The position numbers and the translations under genes were made by a program. A stretch of 54,930 bases of DNA from Leptolyngbya sp. BC1307. Lineage in GTDB: Bacteria; Cyanobacteriota; Cyanobacteriia; Phormidesmidales; Phormidesmidaceae. The notes beneath the pieces were generated by a model. The model saw nothing but the letters and a program-made list of their open reading frames with translations, did no database searches and had not been told where the DNA came from. Each line of letters opens with the position of its first letter. The first letter of the stretch is position 1. The stretch spans positions 1 through 54,930 of the forward strand of contig NZ_NRTA01000029.1 of NCBI RefSeq assembly GCF_002286735.1, written 5' to 3'. Below are positions 47,301-54,930 of the stretch, piece by piece.

Positions 47301-48507
47301 CACCAGGCCCAGCAGCTCGCAGCCCCTGGTTTCAGCAGATGTGCAGAGCTTTACCAACGAAGTGCTGAGGCTCACTAATGAGTTCAGAGCAGAGAACGGA
47401 TTAGCCCCACTGAAGGCTAACGCTGAACTAGCTCAGGCAGCGCAGGATTACTCAGAAACCATGGCTATTGGTGATTTCTTTAGTCACACGGGCAAAGATG
47501 GATCTAACCTGGGAGACCGGGCTGAGCGAGCCGGTTATGAAGCGTTGAGACTGGGTGAAAATATTGCGGCAGGGCAGCGATCGCCCGAATCAGTCGTCAA
47601 TGGCTGGATCAACAGCCCTGGTCACCGGGCCAACTTACTCAACCCCAACTATACCGAGCTGGGCGCGGGCTACTTCAAGCTAGATAACGACACCGGCTCG
47701 GTAAATTACAACACCTACTGGACGCAGCTCTTTGGCAGCGGCGATCTCAAGCCCGATACAGCACCTGCACCTGCGCCTACCAAGCAACCGATCGCCAAAC
47801 TGATGACGCCCCCCACGGTCAATCTAGACCCGGTCGCCAAACTCAGCTTTGATGAAGGCACTGGCAAGCTAGCAGTAGACACTGCTCCGGGCGTTAAAAA
47901 CAACGGTCGGCTGCGCGGCGATGCGAGATGGACGCCGGGGAAAGCGGGTCAAGCTGTCGCCTTCGACGGCACAGGAGATGTCGTTACTTTGAACGACGCC
48001 AAAGAGATCAACCTGGGCACCCACGCCCAGCGCAGCGTTTCTCTGTGGTTTCGAGTAGACGAGGCAGCAGCTGGTCGCCAGCAGGTGATCTACGAAGAGG
48101 GCGGTACTACGCGCGGTCTCAACGCCTATGTGCAAGACGACCTGCTGTATGTGGGCGGCTGGAATACACCCGAGAGCAAATGGTCTGGCTCGTGGCTGAA
48201 AACGGGCAATGTCTCATCTGGCCAGTGGCACCATGCCGCCCTTGTCCTAGACGGTAAAGAAACGGTGCAAGCAGGCGCACTCACCGCTTATCTCGATGGC
48301 CAAAAGATCGGGCAGATGGACGGCTCTCAGCTATGGGCGCACGGCGATGGCATCGGCATTGGTAATGTCAACGGCAACACCAGGTTTGAAGATGGCAACA
48401 GTTCAGGCTCAGCCTACGGTCTAGCTGGGGCGGTAGACGAGGTGCAGATTTTCAATAGCGCCCTCAACAGCACTCAGGTGAAGCAGCTAGCAACGGCTTT
48501 TGGCTGA
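44338..48507 (+). CDS. Giant mosaic protein: G8, beta-helix, PKD, CAP and LamG-like domains
   Basis: 1389 residues from ATG at 44338 (AGGACAGG upstream); an in-frame start at 44236 is less likely. Order: His/Met-rich N-terminus (1-40), G8 domain (about 45-125, SGAWSDPQTWQNGRVPD), a right-handed beta-helix region (about 230-680), PKD-like domain (684-784, YGWDLNNDGKIDRFG), a beta-sandwich (790-970), CAP/SCP domain (1000-1136, SHTGKDGSNLGDRAERAG and NSPGHRANLLNPNYTE), and a ConA/LamG-like sandwich (1160-1389). No Sec signal peptide. Possibly exported another way. Role unknown; adhesion or glycan binding is inference. Confidence 0.88.
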   Translation: MENASMASTGMAHNAGHNPHSMADDPKRHQDHEAFAKLMAAATPTHTAIKSGAWSDPQTWQNGRVPDANATALIKQGTTVTYDQVSDARLRTIINQGNLKFAANKDTQLLVETILNGPEGKLDIGAENQAVAADKKARIIFTSDRTINTQWDPTQLSKGLVSHGEVNIYGADKLDKVALAGDATASSSVLTFKQAPTGWQIGDKIVLGGTGYGWNGTDADNSRLQDEVLTVTAINGNQVSFVNDDIESGDRNVLRFDHTRSDITATNQLSLYAANLTRNVSFETENGKNVPIDRRAHVMLMHSPKVNVLNAGFYDLGRSDKSKVVDDIGKNVDGSNGNGSNIRGRYSLHLHRTGADSLDGQAALLRGNAVVGSPGWGIVQHDSHAGLEDNIVFDVVGSGIVAESGNEIGWWTDNMVIKTTGAQGKGDSQRETRDNRFDFGFEGDGYWIQGAAQVKNKDNKAVSSNRTGMTLFGSVLAPKGRFRDQETILVKNLPAELQKLFPKDQTEVDVRDVPMARISGFESYNAHTGFQVWGHQTNFDGEGDFSSQDVKTAHQGRSLIDNFKLWGNRWTGAVVQYSTHIDLKDGLILGRGADKISGGQGLSNNHASFGTTYDNLTIAGFSEGVQFEYPNNDKDFISPELKNSKLFNNTYHLAKVGHRGPIDGRPSDFGSFVKLSNNQFAEQQNNRAPVAKFSNKGIGGLAVQLDGSASSDLDPLRSADGSPRSLASKGIAAYGWDLNNDGKIDRFGRTISHVFDQAGSRDVSLTVLDSQGKASTLTQKIDVKPTAYANALKDGAFNSGTKLSEGWKSGSGSSDQGWYADKGVSLADGAAKLSAAGDWGNFLGQVIRDQQVRRGQQKLSFKLKNLEGSTGKPWERNEIKVTLWGVNGQFNNNPWEGTGPTQPGTLPMQRTQLVSKAFGGEAGEFFDWKNFNMDVNLGKGYDYLLFQVSTTRTNNPQDYVAIDNISLTGAADTLSKPSGETAVLSSNITRPSSSQPLVSADVQSFTNEVLRLTNEFRAENGLAPLKANAELAQAAQDYSETMAIGDFFSHTGKDGSNLGDRAERAGYEALRLGENIAAGQRSPESVVNGWINSPGHRANLLNPNYTELGAGYFKLDNDTGSVNYNTYWTQLFGSGDLKPDTAPAPAPTKQPIAKLMTPPTVNLDPVAKLSFDEGTGKLAVDTAPGVKNNGRLRGDARWTPGKAGQAVAFDGTGDVVTLNDAKEINLGTHAQRSVSLWFRVDEAAAGRQQVIYEEGGTTRGLNAYVQDDLLYVGGWNTPESKWSGSWLKTGNVSSGQWHHAALVLDGKETVQAGALTAYLDGQKIGQMDGSQLWAHGDGIGIGNVNGNTRFEDGNSSGSAYGLAGAVDEVQIFNSALNSTQVKQLATAFG

Positions 48508-48582
48508 GGTTTGACCAGATAGCTGGTCAAAGGTGCTGCTGTCCCCCTGCTTGAATGCTTGGGTGAAATGGTTCCCAGTCTG

Positions 48583-48635
48583 ACGGTCCAGGCGTTGTTG
48601 TGTTTGACAGACATCTGCCTGGACCGTTTCTTTTT
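48583..48635 (+). terminator. Strong terminator after the mosaic protein gene
   Basis: ACGGTCCAGGC (48583-48593) and GCCTGGACCGT (48617-48627) form an 11-bp perfect stem with a 23-nt loop, then TTCTTTTT. Confidence 0.9.
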
Positions 48636-48712
48636 ATCGGTTTCGTCTTATCAAATCTTTGCTATTTCTATAAAGGCTTATGATCTACAAAGAGTAGTGA
48701 TAGGCGGCTGAG

Positions 48713-50251
48713 ATGAGTTTTCGCGAAGAGCTGAGTTTGTTGGTGCGATCGCGCTACCCCCTGATCTACATTCCCACTCGTGAAGAGGAGCGGGCGGAGG
48801 CGGCGATCGCGCAGTGCGCCAAAAGTATGGGCGGCGATCGCGCCGTCTACACCTGGGACTACGTCGATGGCTACCAGGGCAACCCCACTGACAATGGCTT
48901 TGGTCGGCGCAATCCGCTGCAAGCGCTAGAGCTGATTGAAAAAGTTCCGGCCTCAGCAGCGGCGATCTTTGTGCTCAGAGACTATCACCGCTTTTTAGAA
49001 GACATTGCCATTTCGCGGAAGCTGCGCAACCTGCTGCGCCTGCTGAAGGCCCAGCCTAAAAACATTGTGATTTTGTCTGCTCAGCTCAGCGTTCCGGACG
49101 AACTGAGCAGCAGTATTACCGTGCTGGAGTTTCCGCTACCCGATGTCACCGAAATTCGCACCGAGGTGGATCGGATACTGGGGGCAGCCGGTAGCCAACT
49201 CTCGGCTCGCGATACTGATGAGCTGGTGCGCTCCTGTCAGGGGCTGGCCTTAGAGCGCATTCGCCGGGTGCTCTCTCGCGGCATCGCAGCCCACGGCACC
49301 TTTGAGCCGGGCGATATCGATCTGATTTTAGAAGAAAAGCGGCAGACCATTCGCCAGACCCAAATTCTGGAGTTTTATCCGGCCAGCCAGAAAATTTCCG
49401 ACATCGGTGGGCTCGATAGCCTCAAAGACTGGCTGCTAACGCGAGGCGGCGCTTTTTCTGAAAAAGCCCGTCAGTATGGCCTGCCCCATCCGCGCGGGCT
49501 GATGCTGGTGGGCATTCAGGGCACAGGTAAATCTTTGACGGCTAAGGCGATCGCCCATCACTGGCACCTGCCCCTACTGCGGCTAGATGTAGGCAGGCTA
49601 TTCGGCGGTCTCGTGGGCGAATCCGAATCACGCACCCGGCAGATGATCCAGCTAGCTGAAGCCCTAGCTCCCTGCATTCTGTGGATTGACGAAATTGACA
49701 AAGCCTTTGCCGGATTTGACGGTCGCGGCGACTCCGGCACGACTAGCCGCGTGTTTGGCACTTTTATCACCTGGCTCGCCGAAAAATCCTCTCCTGTGTT
49801 TGTCGTCGCGACCGCCAATAATATTCAATCACTGCCGCCTGAAATGCTGCGCCGGGGCCGCTTCGATGAAATCTTCTTTGTCGGTTTGCCCAGTCAGGAA
49901 GAACGAGAGGCGATTTTTGCGGTGCATCTAGCTCGCTTGCGACCCCACAACCTCTCTATCTACGACCTCAAACGGCTGGCCTACGAGACCCCCGATTTTT
50001 CTGGCGCTGAAATTGAGCAGGCAATTATCGAAGCAATGCATATTGGCTTTAGTCAAAACCGCGACTTTACCCATGACGACCTGCTCACTGCCGTTAGCCA
50101 GATCATTCCGCTAGCGCGTACCGCCCAGCAGCAGATAGAGGCGCTGCAAAGCTGGGCCGCTGCCGGTAGAGCCCGCATGGCCTCACGCCAGAGCTCTCTG
50201 ACAGAGCGGATTGAGCAGCAGCGCAAAAGTGATAGCACCAGTCCTGATTAA
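48713..50251 (+). CDS. Ycf46-like AAA ATPase
   Basis: 512 residues. N-terminal domain YPLIYIPTREEERAEAAIA with LLRLLKAQPKNIVILS, then an AAA module with Walker A GIQGTGKSLTAKAI (about residue 266), Walker B CILWIDEIDKAF, sensor TANNIQSLPPEMLRRGRFDE including the arginine finger and a C-terminal lid. It is the plastid Ycf46 relative, involved in CO2-use regulation in cyanobacteria in reported cases. In other cyanobacteria I recall it following the DUF177 gene directly; here a giant gene intervenes. Confidence 0.92.
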   Translation: MSFREELSLLVRSRYPLIYIPTREEERAEAAIAQCAKSMGGDRAVYTWDYVDGYQGNPTDNGFGRRNPLQALELIEKVPASAAAIFVLRDYHRFLEDIAISRKLRNLLRLLKAQPKNIVILSAQLSVPDELSSSITVLEFPLPDVTEIRTEVDRILGAAGSQLSARDTDELVRSCQGLALERIRRVLSRGIAAHGTFEPGDIDLILEEKRQTIRQTQILEFYPASQKISDIGGLDSLKDWLLTRGGAFSEKARQYGLPHPRGLMLVGIQGTGKSLTAKAIAHHWHLPLLRLDVGRLFGGLVGESESRTRQMIQLAEALAPCILWIDEIDKAFAGFDGRGDSGTTSRVFGTFITWLAEKSSPVFVVATANNIQSLPPEMLRRGRFDEIFFVGLPSQEEREAIFAVHLARLRPHNLSIYDLKRLAYETPDFSGAEIEQAIIEAMHIGFSQNRDFTHDDLLTAVSQIIPLARTAQQQIEALQSWAAAGRARMASRQSSLTERIEQQRKSDSTSPD

Positions 50252-50324
50252 GAGGGCTACAGCTGCTTTACCAATCGCGCGCTTCACGCTATAACCATAA
50301 GACTCTTGCACGCATTTCTTCGTC

Positions 50325-50771
50325 ATGGTGATGAAAAACTTTTTACTGGGCCTGAGTAAATTTGTCTTGGGCATTATTTTAGCCATGCTGGTGGTATCAC
50401 TGGCGGGCCTGTCCATGGCCCGGTATTTTATGACGCGCCTGGCCGAGCCGCCTGAGCGCCCCACCTACGACAACGATCTGCCAGAGACACCGCCTGACGC
50501 AGCCGAGCCGCCTGCCGATAGTCCTGCTGCTACCGAAACACCTGAAACTGAGGCCGACGAAACTTTGGCAGAAGGCGCCTATCGAGCGGTCGTCACCCAG
50601 CCGGTGGGCCTGATTGTGCGCGCCGGACCGGGGCCAGACTATGAGCAAATCGGCGGCTTAGAGTACCAGGCCAGTGTAGTCATCCTCTCAGAAGACAGCG
50701 GCTGGCTAGAAGTACAGCTGAGCGGTGGCCAAGAGGGCTGGATTAAAGAGGGGAACGTAGCCGAAGAGTAG
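50325..50771 (+). CDS. Membrane-anchored SH3-domain protein
   Basis: 148 residues. N-terminal anchor (LSKFVLGIILAMLVVSLAGLSMA), a Pro/Glu/Ala-rich linker (about 45-80), and a C-terminal bacterial SH3 domain (VTQPVGLIVRAGPGPDYEQIGGL; GWLEVQL; GWIKEGNV). Such proteins bind cell-wall or exported ligands; the partner is unknown. Starts ATG at 50325 or 50331. Confidence 0.85.
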   Translation: MVMKNFLLGLSKFVLGIILAMLVVSLAGLSMARYFMTRLAEPPERPTYDNDLPETPPDAAEPPADSPAATETPETEADETLAEGAYRAVVTQPVGLIVRAGPGPDYEQIGGLEYQASVVILSEDSGWLEVQLSGGQEGWIKEGNVAEE

Positions 50772-50920
50772 CCTATGCTTGTGCGATCAAAAGGATAAAT
50801 GAGCCGATTGTTAAGAAAGCTGTCTCATTTCAACGGTTGATTACAGAACGGTGGCAATTGCCACCTCTGTCTAAAGGGGGATGGTAGCTTGGGAACACCC
50901 ACAAGTCACAGACAACGGTT

Positions 50921-51088
50921 ATGTATAACAACTCACAGAAAGATTGGCTGGGTTCGGTCGTCGTCGCCGCTTTAGGTGCAAGCGTGATCACCTCTTTTGC
51001 CATCAGCCAGGGACAAAATCCGCTGGTTGGCTTGGGCATTACCGCAACCGCCGCGCTAGCCGCTGTGACGTTAGACTTTTTGCTGTAG
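50921..51088 (+). CDS. 55-residue membrane protein
   Basis: Too short for many gene finders. MYNNSQKDWLGSVVVAALG starts it, followed by a hydrophobic helix (SVVVAALGASVITSFAI), SQGQNPLVGLGITATAALAAVTLDFLL, then stop at 51088. Two transmembrane segments in all. Composition matches small cyanobacterial membrane proteins I have seen; function unknown. A long minus-strand frame over it is a shadow. Confidence 0.7.
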   Translation: MYNNSQKDWLGSVVVAALGASVITSFAISQGQNPLVGLGITATAALAAVTLDFLL

Positions 51089-51269
51089 CGGCTGACTAAA
51101 GCTGCCGTCAAAGCTACAGCTAGATGCAGACATCTACAGGCGCAAGCAATACTGAGAAGCATTACAGCTTAGATCAGCTCTCCTGAAAACGGCAGGCAGC
51201 TAATGTAATCTCTCAAGCAGCCTGCTAAAACTAGCGGGCGATCGCTTCAAGAGAGTGAAACAAATATCT

Positions 51270-52316
51270 ATGCTGTTTATCACCAACCGAGTATTAGAGC
51301 AGGGTCTGACGCCGCTGCCCGAATCAGGTTCAGACTTTCGCCTATCGCGCTCAATCAACTTCGTCTTAGACAATAACCAGGCCGAGCAGTCATTTTACTG
51401 CTGCCAGCGCATCGGCCCTGGCAACTATATAGAGATTGGCAGCGCTAACCTGTTCGACCGGCTAAAAGTGCTCGAAGCTGACCAACTGCTATTTTTCATT
51501 CACGGCTTTTCTACCCTGCCCGAACAGGCTCTTGAGCAAACAGAAAGACTGCAGCGGCTGATTGATGCACTGCGTCAGATTGGGCTGAGAGACTCCGTCA
51601 AAAATCCTAAAGTAGTCGTGGTGCCGCTGATCTGGCCCTGCGATAACAGCTTTGGCAAGGTAAAAGACTATTTTGACGATCAAAAATCTGCCGATGCTAG
51701 CGGTACGGCCTATATGCGGCTCCTGCAAAAGTTTCTCGCCTGGCGCGAGGAAAACAGCACGCTAGAAAATCCCTGCCTTAAACGGGTAAATATCCTGTCG
51801 TATTCTATGGGCAACCGGGTGCTGCGCAGCGCCCTCAATCTCTCAGTTAAATACTACCCGCAAAATAGTGTTGCACTGCTGTTTAGAAATGTCTTTATGG
51901 CCGCTGCTGATGTGGCCAATGAAAGCTTGGAGCCTGGGAATGAAGGGAGTATGATTCCGCCGATGAGCCGCAATGTGGTGGTGTATCATGCAGCAGATGA
52001 TCTGGCACTGCGGGCCAGTAAGGTGGCCAATGTTAATGTCAGCAGTGCGGCAGGCTCGCGGCGACTGGGGCATACCGGCCCAGGGAAAATGGACAAAGTC
52101 CCACGAAATGTCTACGCCATTGACTGCGACGACTTTAACAATCAATACGACTCGCCCTTGGGCCATACTTACTTTCTCGAAGACCCACAGACGGGCGATG
52201 CGGGTCTATTGCTCCGCCATGCCTGGGCCTGTATGCGCACGGGCCGCGTCCCCGTTACCCCGAGCGCCTTTCCCACCAGCCGCATCGAAATTTTGAATGA
52301 CCAGCAGCAGATCTAG
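51270..52316 (+). CDS. Alpha/beta hydrolase of the DUF900 type
   Basis: 348 residues from ATG at 51270; a GTG at 51255 is in frame. DUF900 pattern: LFFIHGFSTLPEQALEQ (oxyanion region), VVVVPLIWPCDNS, nucleophile elbow ILSYSMGNRVLRS with Ser in SYSMG, and VVVYHAADDLALRASK for the acid. Presumed serine esterase or lipase-like; substrate unknown. Cytosolic, no signal. Confidence 0.85.
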   Translation: MLFITNRVLEQGLTPLPESGSDFRLSRSINFVLDNNQAEQSFYCCQRIGPGNYIEIGSANLFDRLKVLEADQLLFFIHGFSTLPEQALEQTERLQRLIDALRQIGLRDSVKNPKVVVVPLIWPCDNSFGKVKDYFDDQKSADASGTAYMRLLQKFLAWREENSTLENPCLKRVNILSYSMGNRVLRSALNLSVKYYPQNSVALLFRNVFMAAADVANESLEPGNEGSMIPPMSRNVVVYHAADDLALRASKVANVNVSSAAGSRRLGHTGPGKMDKVPRNVYAIDCDDFNNQYDSPLGHTYFLEDPQTGDAGLLLRHAWACMRTGRVPVTPSAFPTSRIEILNDQQQI

Positions 52317-52413
52317 AGGTCTGCGCCGATCATTCCATCTAGAAGTCCGACCATAGTGGGATGACCGGCTAGGTATTCGTGCCTACTCTTTTTGGGATGT
52401 TCGAGTGGGCTAG

Positions 52414-54171
52414 ATGAAACGGTTAGCAAGAGTTGGGCGACTGAGGCTATTCAGGCAGGCGCTGCTATTTGCTATGGCCTGGCTGCTCGCCCTCGGCCTG
52501 TCTCATCCGCCTGCTGTCGCTCAGATTTCTATTGGGGGGGGTGGCGGCAGCCCTCAATCCGCCATCAGCTGGGTGCGTTTGGACGGCTACAAAGTTTTTC
52601 AGCTGGCGGCTCCTCAGGCGGCAATTGGCAGTCGCATTCGGCGGGTGGAGACGAACTTAGAGCAGATTCGCGATCGCTATGTGCAAGCAGACAGCGACGA
52701 ACTGCGGTTTACGACCGAGCGCATCGGGCCAGACGAGCTACCGGCTATTTTTATCAATGGCCGCTATCTGCTGACGCTGACAAAGACTGACGCCAATATG
52801 CAAGGAACACTGCCCTGGTCGCTAGCTAAGGACCTACAGCAGACACTACCAGCCACGCTCAGACAGGCACGGCGTCAGCGTCAGCCAGAGTATTTGCGAC
52901 AGCAGGGAATTGCGGCCGCTTTAATCGCGCTGGCGGCGGCTGTGGCTATTGGCGTGATTGAGTATAGGCAGCGGCGACTGCCAGACCGCTACGGACTCGC
53001 CGGCTGGCTGCTGCGAATTGACCCTTCTGGGCTAGAACCGCAGCAGCGAGAGCATTTGCAGGAGGCTCAGCGCCGCAGCCTACAGCTCGTACAGATGGTC
53101 ATTACAGTCGGCACCACGCTGCTGATCTTATGGCTGTTTCCAATGACCCGGCCCTTTTGCCTGAGAGCGATCAACTGGCTGAAGATTCCCTTTGTAATTT
53201 TGGTGCTGCTGATTATCGCCTATGTCGGGGCACGCCTGAGCTTTGCGCTGATCGAGAGCCTCTCATCGGGATTGGTGAACGAGAGCCTGTCAGCGATAGA
53301 AAATTCCCGGCGTACTGAGCTGCGAGTTTCTACTATTACCAGCGTACTCAGAAATATCGCAACGTTTGCCTGGATCGTGATTGGTCTATTGGTGGCGCTG
53401 GCGCTAGCGGGCATTAATCTGGGCCTGCTGATTGCCAGTTTTAGCGTGGCTGGCCTGGCCCTGTCGCTAATCTTTCGCAATCTGGTTACAGGGGCGGTGA
53501 ACAGCTTCTTTATTATTTTGGAAGATCAGTATGCCATCGGGGATGTGATTGTTTTGGAAGACGTTGCTGGCGGTCTAGGCGGCCTAGTCGAGAACCTTAA
53601 CCTGCGGATTACCCAGCTGCGAGACACGGGCGGACGGCTGATTACCGTGCCGATGAGTCAGGTCTCTGCTGTGGCTAATTTCTCTCATCAGTGGGCCCGG
53701 GCAGACATGAAAATTCCTATTCCTTACCAGGCCGATGTCAATCAGGCGCTTGGCATTATTCGCACTACTGCTGAAGAGATGCACCATGACGACGACTGGC
53801 GATCGCTGATTTTAGAGCCCGTCGAGGTACTGGGCGTTGAGAACTTTGGCGATCGCGGCCCAGTCGTGCGCGTGTGGATAAAAACCCAGCCAATCAAGCA
53901 GTGGGATGTCTCTAGAGAATTTCACCGCCGCCTCAAGCTAGCGTTTGACGACGCTGAGATTACCATCCCCGCGCAGCAGCAAGAAGTCTGGTTTCAGACG
54001 GCTAACGATATGCGGCTACAGCTAGACGGACTAACAGACAACGGCACTTCAGATCACCGCTCGGGGAAGGGCACAGCCACTATCGGGGCGACCCCTGAGG
54101 CAGCCAATCAGAACGGTGACGGCGATGGCGATGGTGACGGCGACAGTGGTGAAGCGAGTGACGGAGAATGA
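52414..54171 (+). CDS. MscS-family mechanosensitive channel
   Basis: 585 residues. Signal peptide (LLFAMAWLLALGLSHPPAVA), a ~120-residue periplasmic N-domain, five predicted helices (IAAALIALAAAVAIGVI; VITVGTTLLILWLFPM; FVILVLLIIAYVGARL; AWIVIGLLVALALAGINLGLL; the pore-lining MscS helix SVAGLALSLIFRNLVTGAV), then the beta-domain EDQYAIGDVIVLEDVAGGLGG and the C-terminal vestibule. It ends in an acidic GDGDGD tail encoded by a simple repeat. Osmotic release valve. Confidence 0.92.
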   Translation: MKRLARVGRLRLFRQALLFAMAWLLALGLSHPPAVAQISIGGGGGSPQSAISWVRLDGYKVFQLAAPQAAIGSRIRRVETNLEQIRDRYVQADSDELRFTTERIGPDELPAIFINGRYLLTLTKTDANMQGTLPWSLAKDLQQTLPATLRQARRQRQPEYLRQQGIAAALIALAAAVAIGVIEYRQRRLPDRYGLAGWLLRIDPSGLEPQQREHLQEAQRRSLQLVQMVITVGTTLLILWLFPMTRPFCLRAINWLKIPFVILVLLIIAYVGARLSFALIESLSSGLVNESLSAIENSRRTELRVSTITSVLRNIATFAWIVIGLLVALALAGINLGLLIASFSVAGLALSLIFRNLVTGAVNSFFIILEDQYAIGDVIVLEDVAGGLGGLVENLNLRITQLRDTGGRLITVPMSQVSAVANFSHQWARADMKIPIPYQADVNQALGIIRTTAEEMHHDDDWRSLILEPVEVLGVENFGDRGPVVRVWIKTQPIKQWDVSREFHRRLKLAFDDAEITIPAQQQEVWFQTANDMRLQLDGLTDNGTSDHRSGKGTATIGATPEAANQNGDGDGDGDGDSGEASDGE

Positions 54172-54250
54172 GCGATCGCTGACGCACGGCGTGCGATCGC
54201 GCCAAGCTTCGCTACCATCTAGAGACCCATCATCCGCACCTTCCTAGCTC

Positions 54251-54841
54251 ATGGAAAACTCCTCGCCGTCCGAATCGCTCATCAAAACTCAGTCTGAAGA
54301 TGGCACTGTGCATCCAGGCAGAGACATTGGCGGCGGACTGCCCGTTATTGAGTACTGGGCAAAGCATACGCTGGCACCCGAGGGACCGCAGGTTTGGCAG
54401 ACTTTGTTGCATAAGAGCGCTTGCCTCTCTTGCGCTTGGGGCACAGGCGGGCAAAAAGGGGGCTTCACGAACGAAGAAGGCGAGAAGTTGCAGCGCTGCG
54501 CGAAAAGCGTGGAATCTATCGTGGCTGAATTGCAGCCGCCGGTTGAGCCGCACTTTTTTGAAAAACATTCGATTGAAGGCTTGCAGCAGCTTAGCTCAAT
54601 GGAGGCAGATAGACTGGGCCGTTTGAGCTTTCCAGCAATCTTGCGAGCGGGGTCGTCGCACTATGAGCGCCTTAGTTGGGATGAGGTCTATGACTTAGTA
54701 GAAGAAGCCTTTCGTCAGTCGCCTGAGCGGGTGGCTTCTTACAGTTCTGGGCGGTCTTCTAATGAGGCGGCTTATCTGCTGCAACTGATGATGCGATCGC
54801 TCGGCTCAAACAATCTAGCTGACTGCTCTGACCCTGATTGA
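54251..54841 (+). pseudogene. 5' fragment of an FdhF/YdeP-type molybdopterin oxidoreductase
   Basis: 196 codons. It starts like the COG0243/FdhF-alpha family: LPVIEYWAKHTLAPEGPQVW, SACLSCAWGTGGQKGGF (Cys pair), PHFFEKHSIEGLQQLSSMEAD and GRSSNEAAYLLQLMMRSLGSNNLADCSD. In full-length proteins the next residues are a conserved Leu-Cys-His-Ala; here the frame ends two codons later (PD-stop). The break looks sharp, as if another sequence was joined at ~54832. The remaining ~550 codons are not in the window. Confidence 0.78.
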
Positions 54842-54930
54842 CTGACAAAAGATGCGATTACATGAGCGAATCGCTTATCAGCAGGCAATTGTAGGCATTG
54901 AAAAGTAGTCAAAGGGAGCCAGCGTTCTAA
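54832..54930. other. Unidentified sequence replacing the fdhF continuation
   Basis: The last ~99 bases do not continue the oxidoreductase in any frame. It may be the end of an insertion sequence that extends past the window; I see no inverted repeat inside the window that would prove it. Confidence 0.4.

Noticed and set aside
54800-54841. Simple frameshift ending the FdhF-like gene
   Set aside because: No other frame after ~54832 continues the protein similarity, so a junction or deletion is more likely than a single-base shift.

Overview
The window is cyanobacterial chromosome. It carries psaK (photosystem I), a cyanobacterial cell-division pair ftsQ-ftsZ, a Ycf46-type AAA protein, a CGLD27/DUF1230 protein, a DUF2808 protein, and the palindrome GCGATCGC (HIP1) at high density. 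GC is moderate and coding density is high. The gene mix suggests a Leptolyngbya/Nodosilinea/Synechococcus-like lineage; that placement is tentative.

Layout. 0.4-8 kb: ruvA, a DivIVA-like coiled-coil gene and coaD on the minus strand, a thioredoxin-like gene, psaK, then ftsQ-ftsZ-thiD. 8-15.6 kb: conserved small cyanobacterial proteins, an SRP (4.5S) RNA gene, a ferritin-like protein, a serine-hydrolase fold that has lost its catalytic residues, a gamma-carbonic-anhydrase-like hexapeptide protein, a VOC/glyoxalase protein and an AAA protein with a degenerate Walker B. 15.9-20.6 kb: an accessory island. 20.7-29 kb: succinate dehydrogenase cytochrome b subunit, cyclophilin, rsfS, CGLD27, asparaginase, two tRNAs, an unusual low-complexity HTH protein, a creatininase-family protein and a GNAT protein. 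29-34.1 kb: a PadR regulator divergent from a two-gene RND efflux operon. 34.1-38.7 kb: GST, a pRiA4b ORF-3-like protein, pntB and pntA. 39-50.3 kb: the rpmH-rnpA-PH-yidC-jag-DUF177 ribosome/membrane-insertion cluster and a Ycf46-like gene, separated by a 1389-residue mosaic protein. 50.3-54.9 kb: SH3, a 55-residue membrane protein, DUF900 hydrolase, MscS, and the truncated start of an FdhF-type molybdopterin oxidoreductase.

The most interesting region is the island at 15.9-20.6 kb. It has integron layout: a minus-strand integron-integrase gene collapsed to 52 codons (N-terminus fused to the C-terminal Tyr segment, catalytic core deleted), a 42-bp-periodic four-copy repeat where attI would lie, a nucleotidyltransferase gene cassette ending in an attC-like imperfect palindrome, and a decapitated second cassette ORF. 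A tightly coupled operon follows: vapB-vapC, then a methyltransferase and an endonuclease of the PaeR7I/XhoI family. A 14-bp direct repeat occurs at both ends. By eye I found no CTCGAG (the XhoI-family site) anywhere in the window.

Other highlights are the G8 / beta-helix / PKD / CAP / LamG-like mosaic protein behind a hairpin-rich leader, a PadR operator pair (CAACATGTTG twice) in an overlapping divergent promoter, and many intergenic regions carrying a private 10-16 bp tandem duplication. All domain assignments come from reading the sequence; no database search was run.
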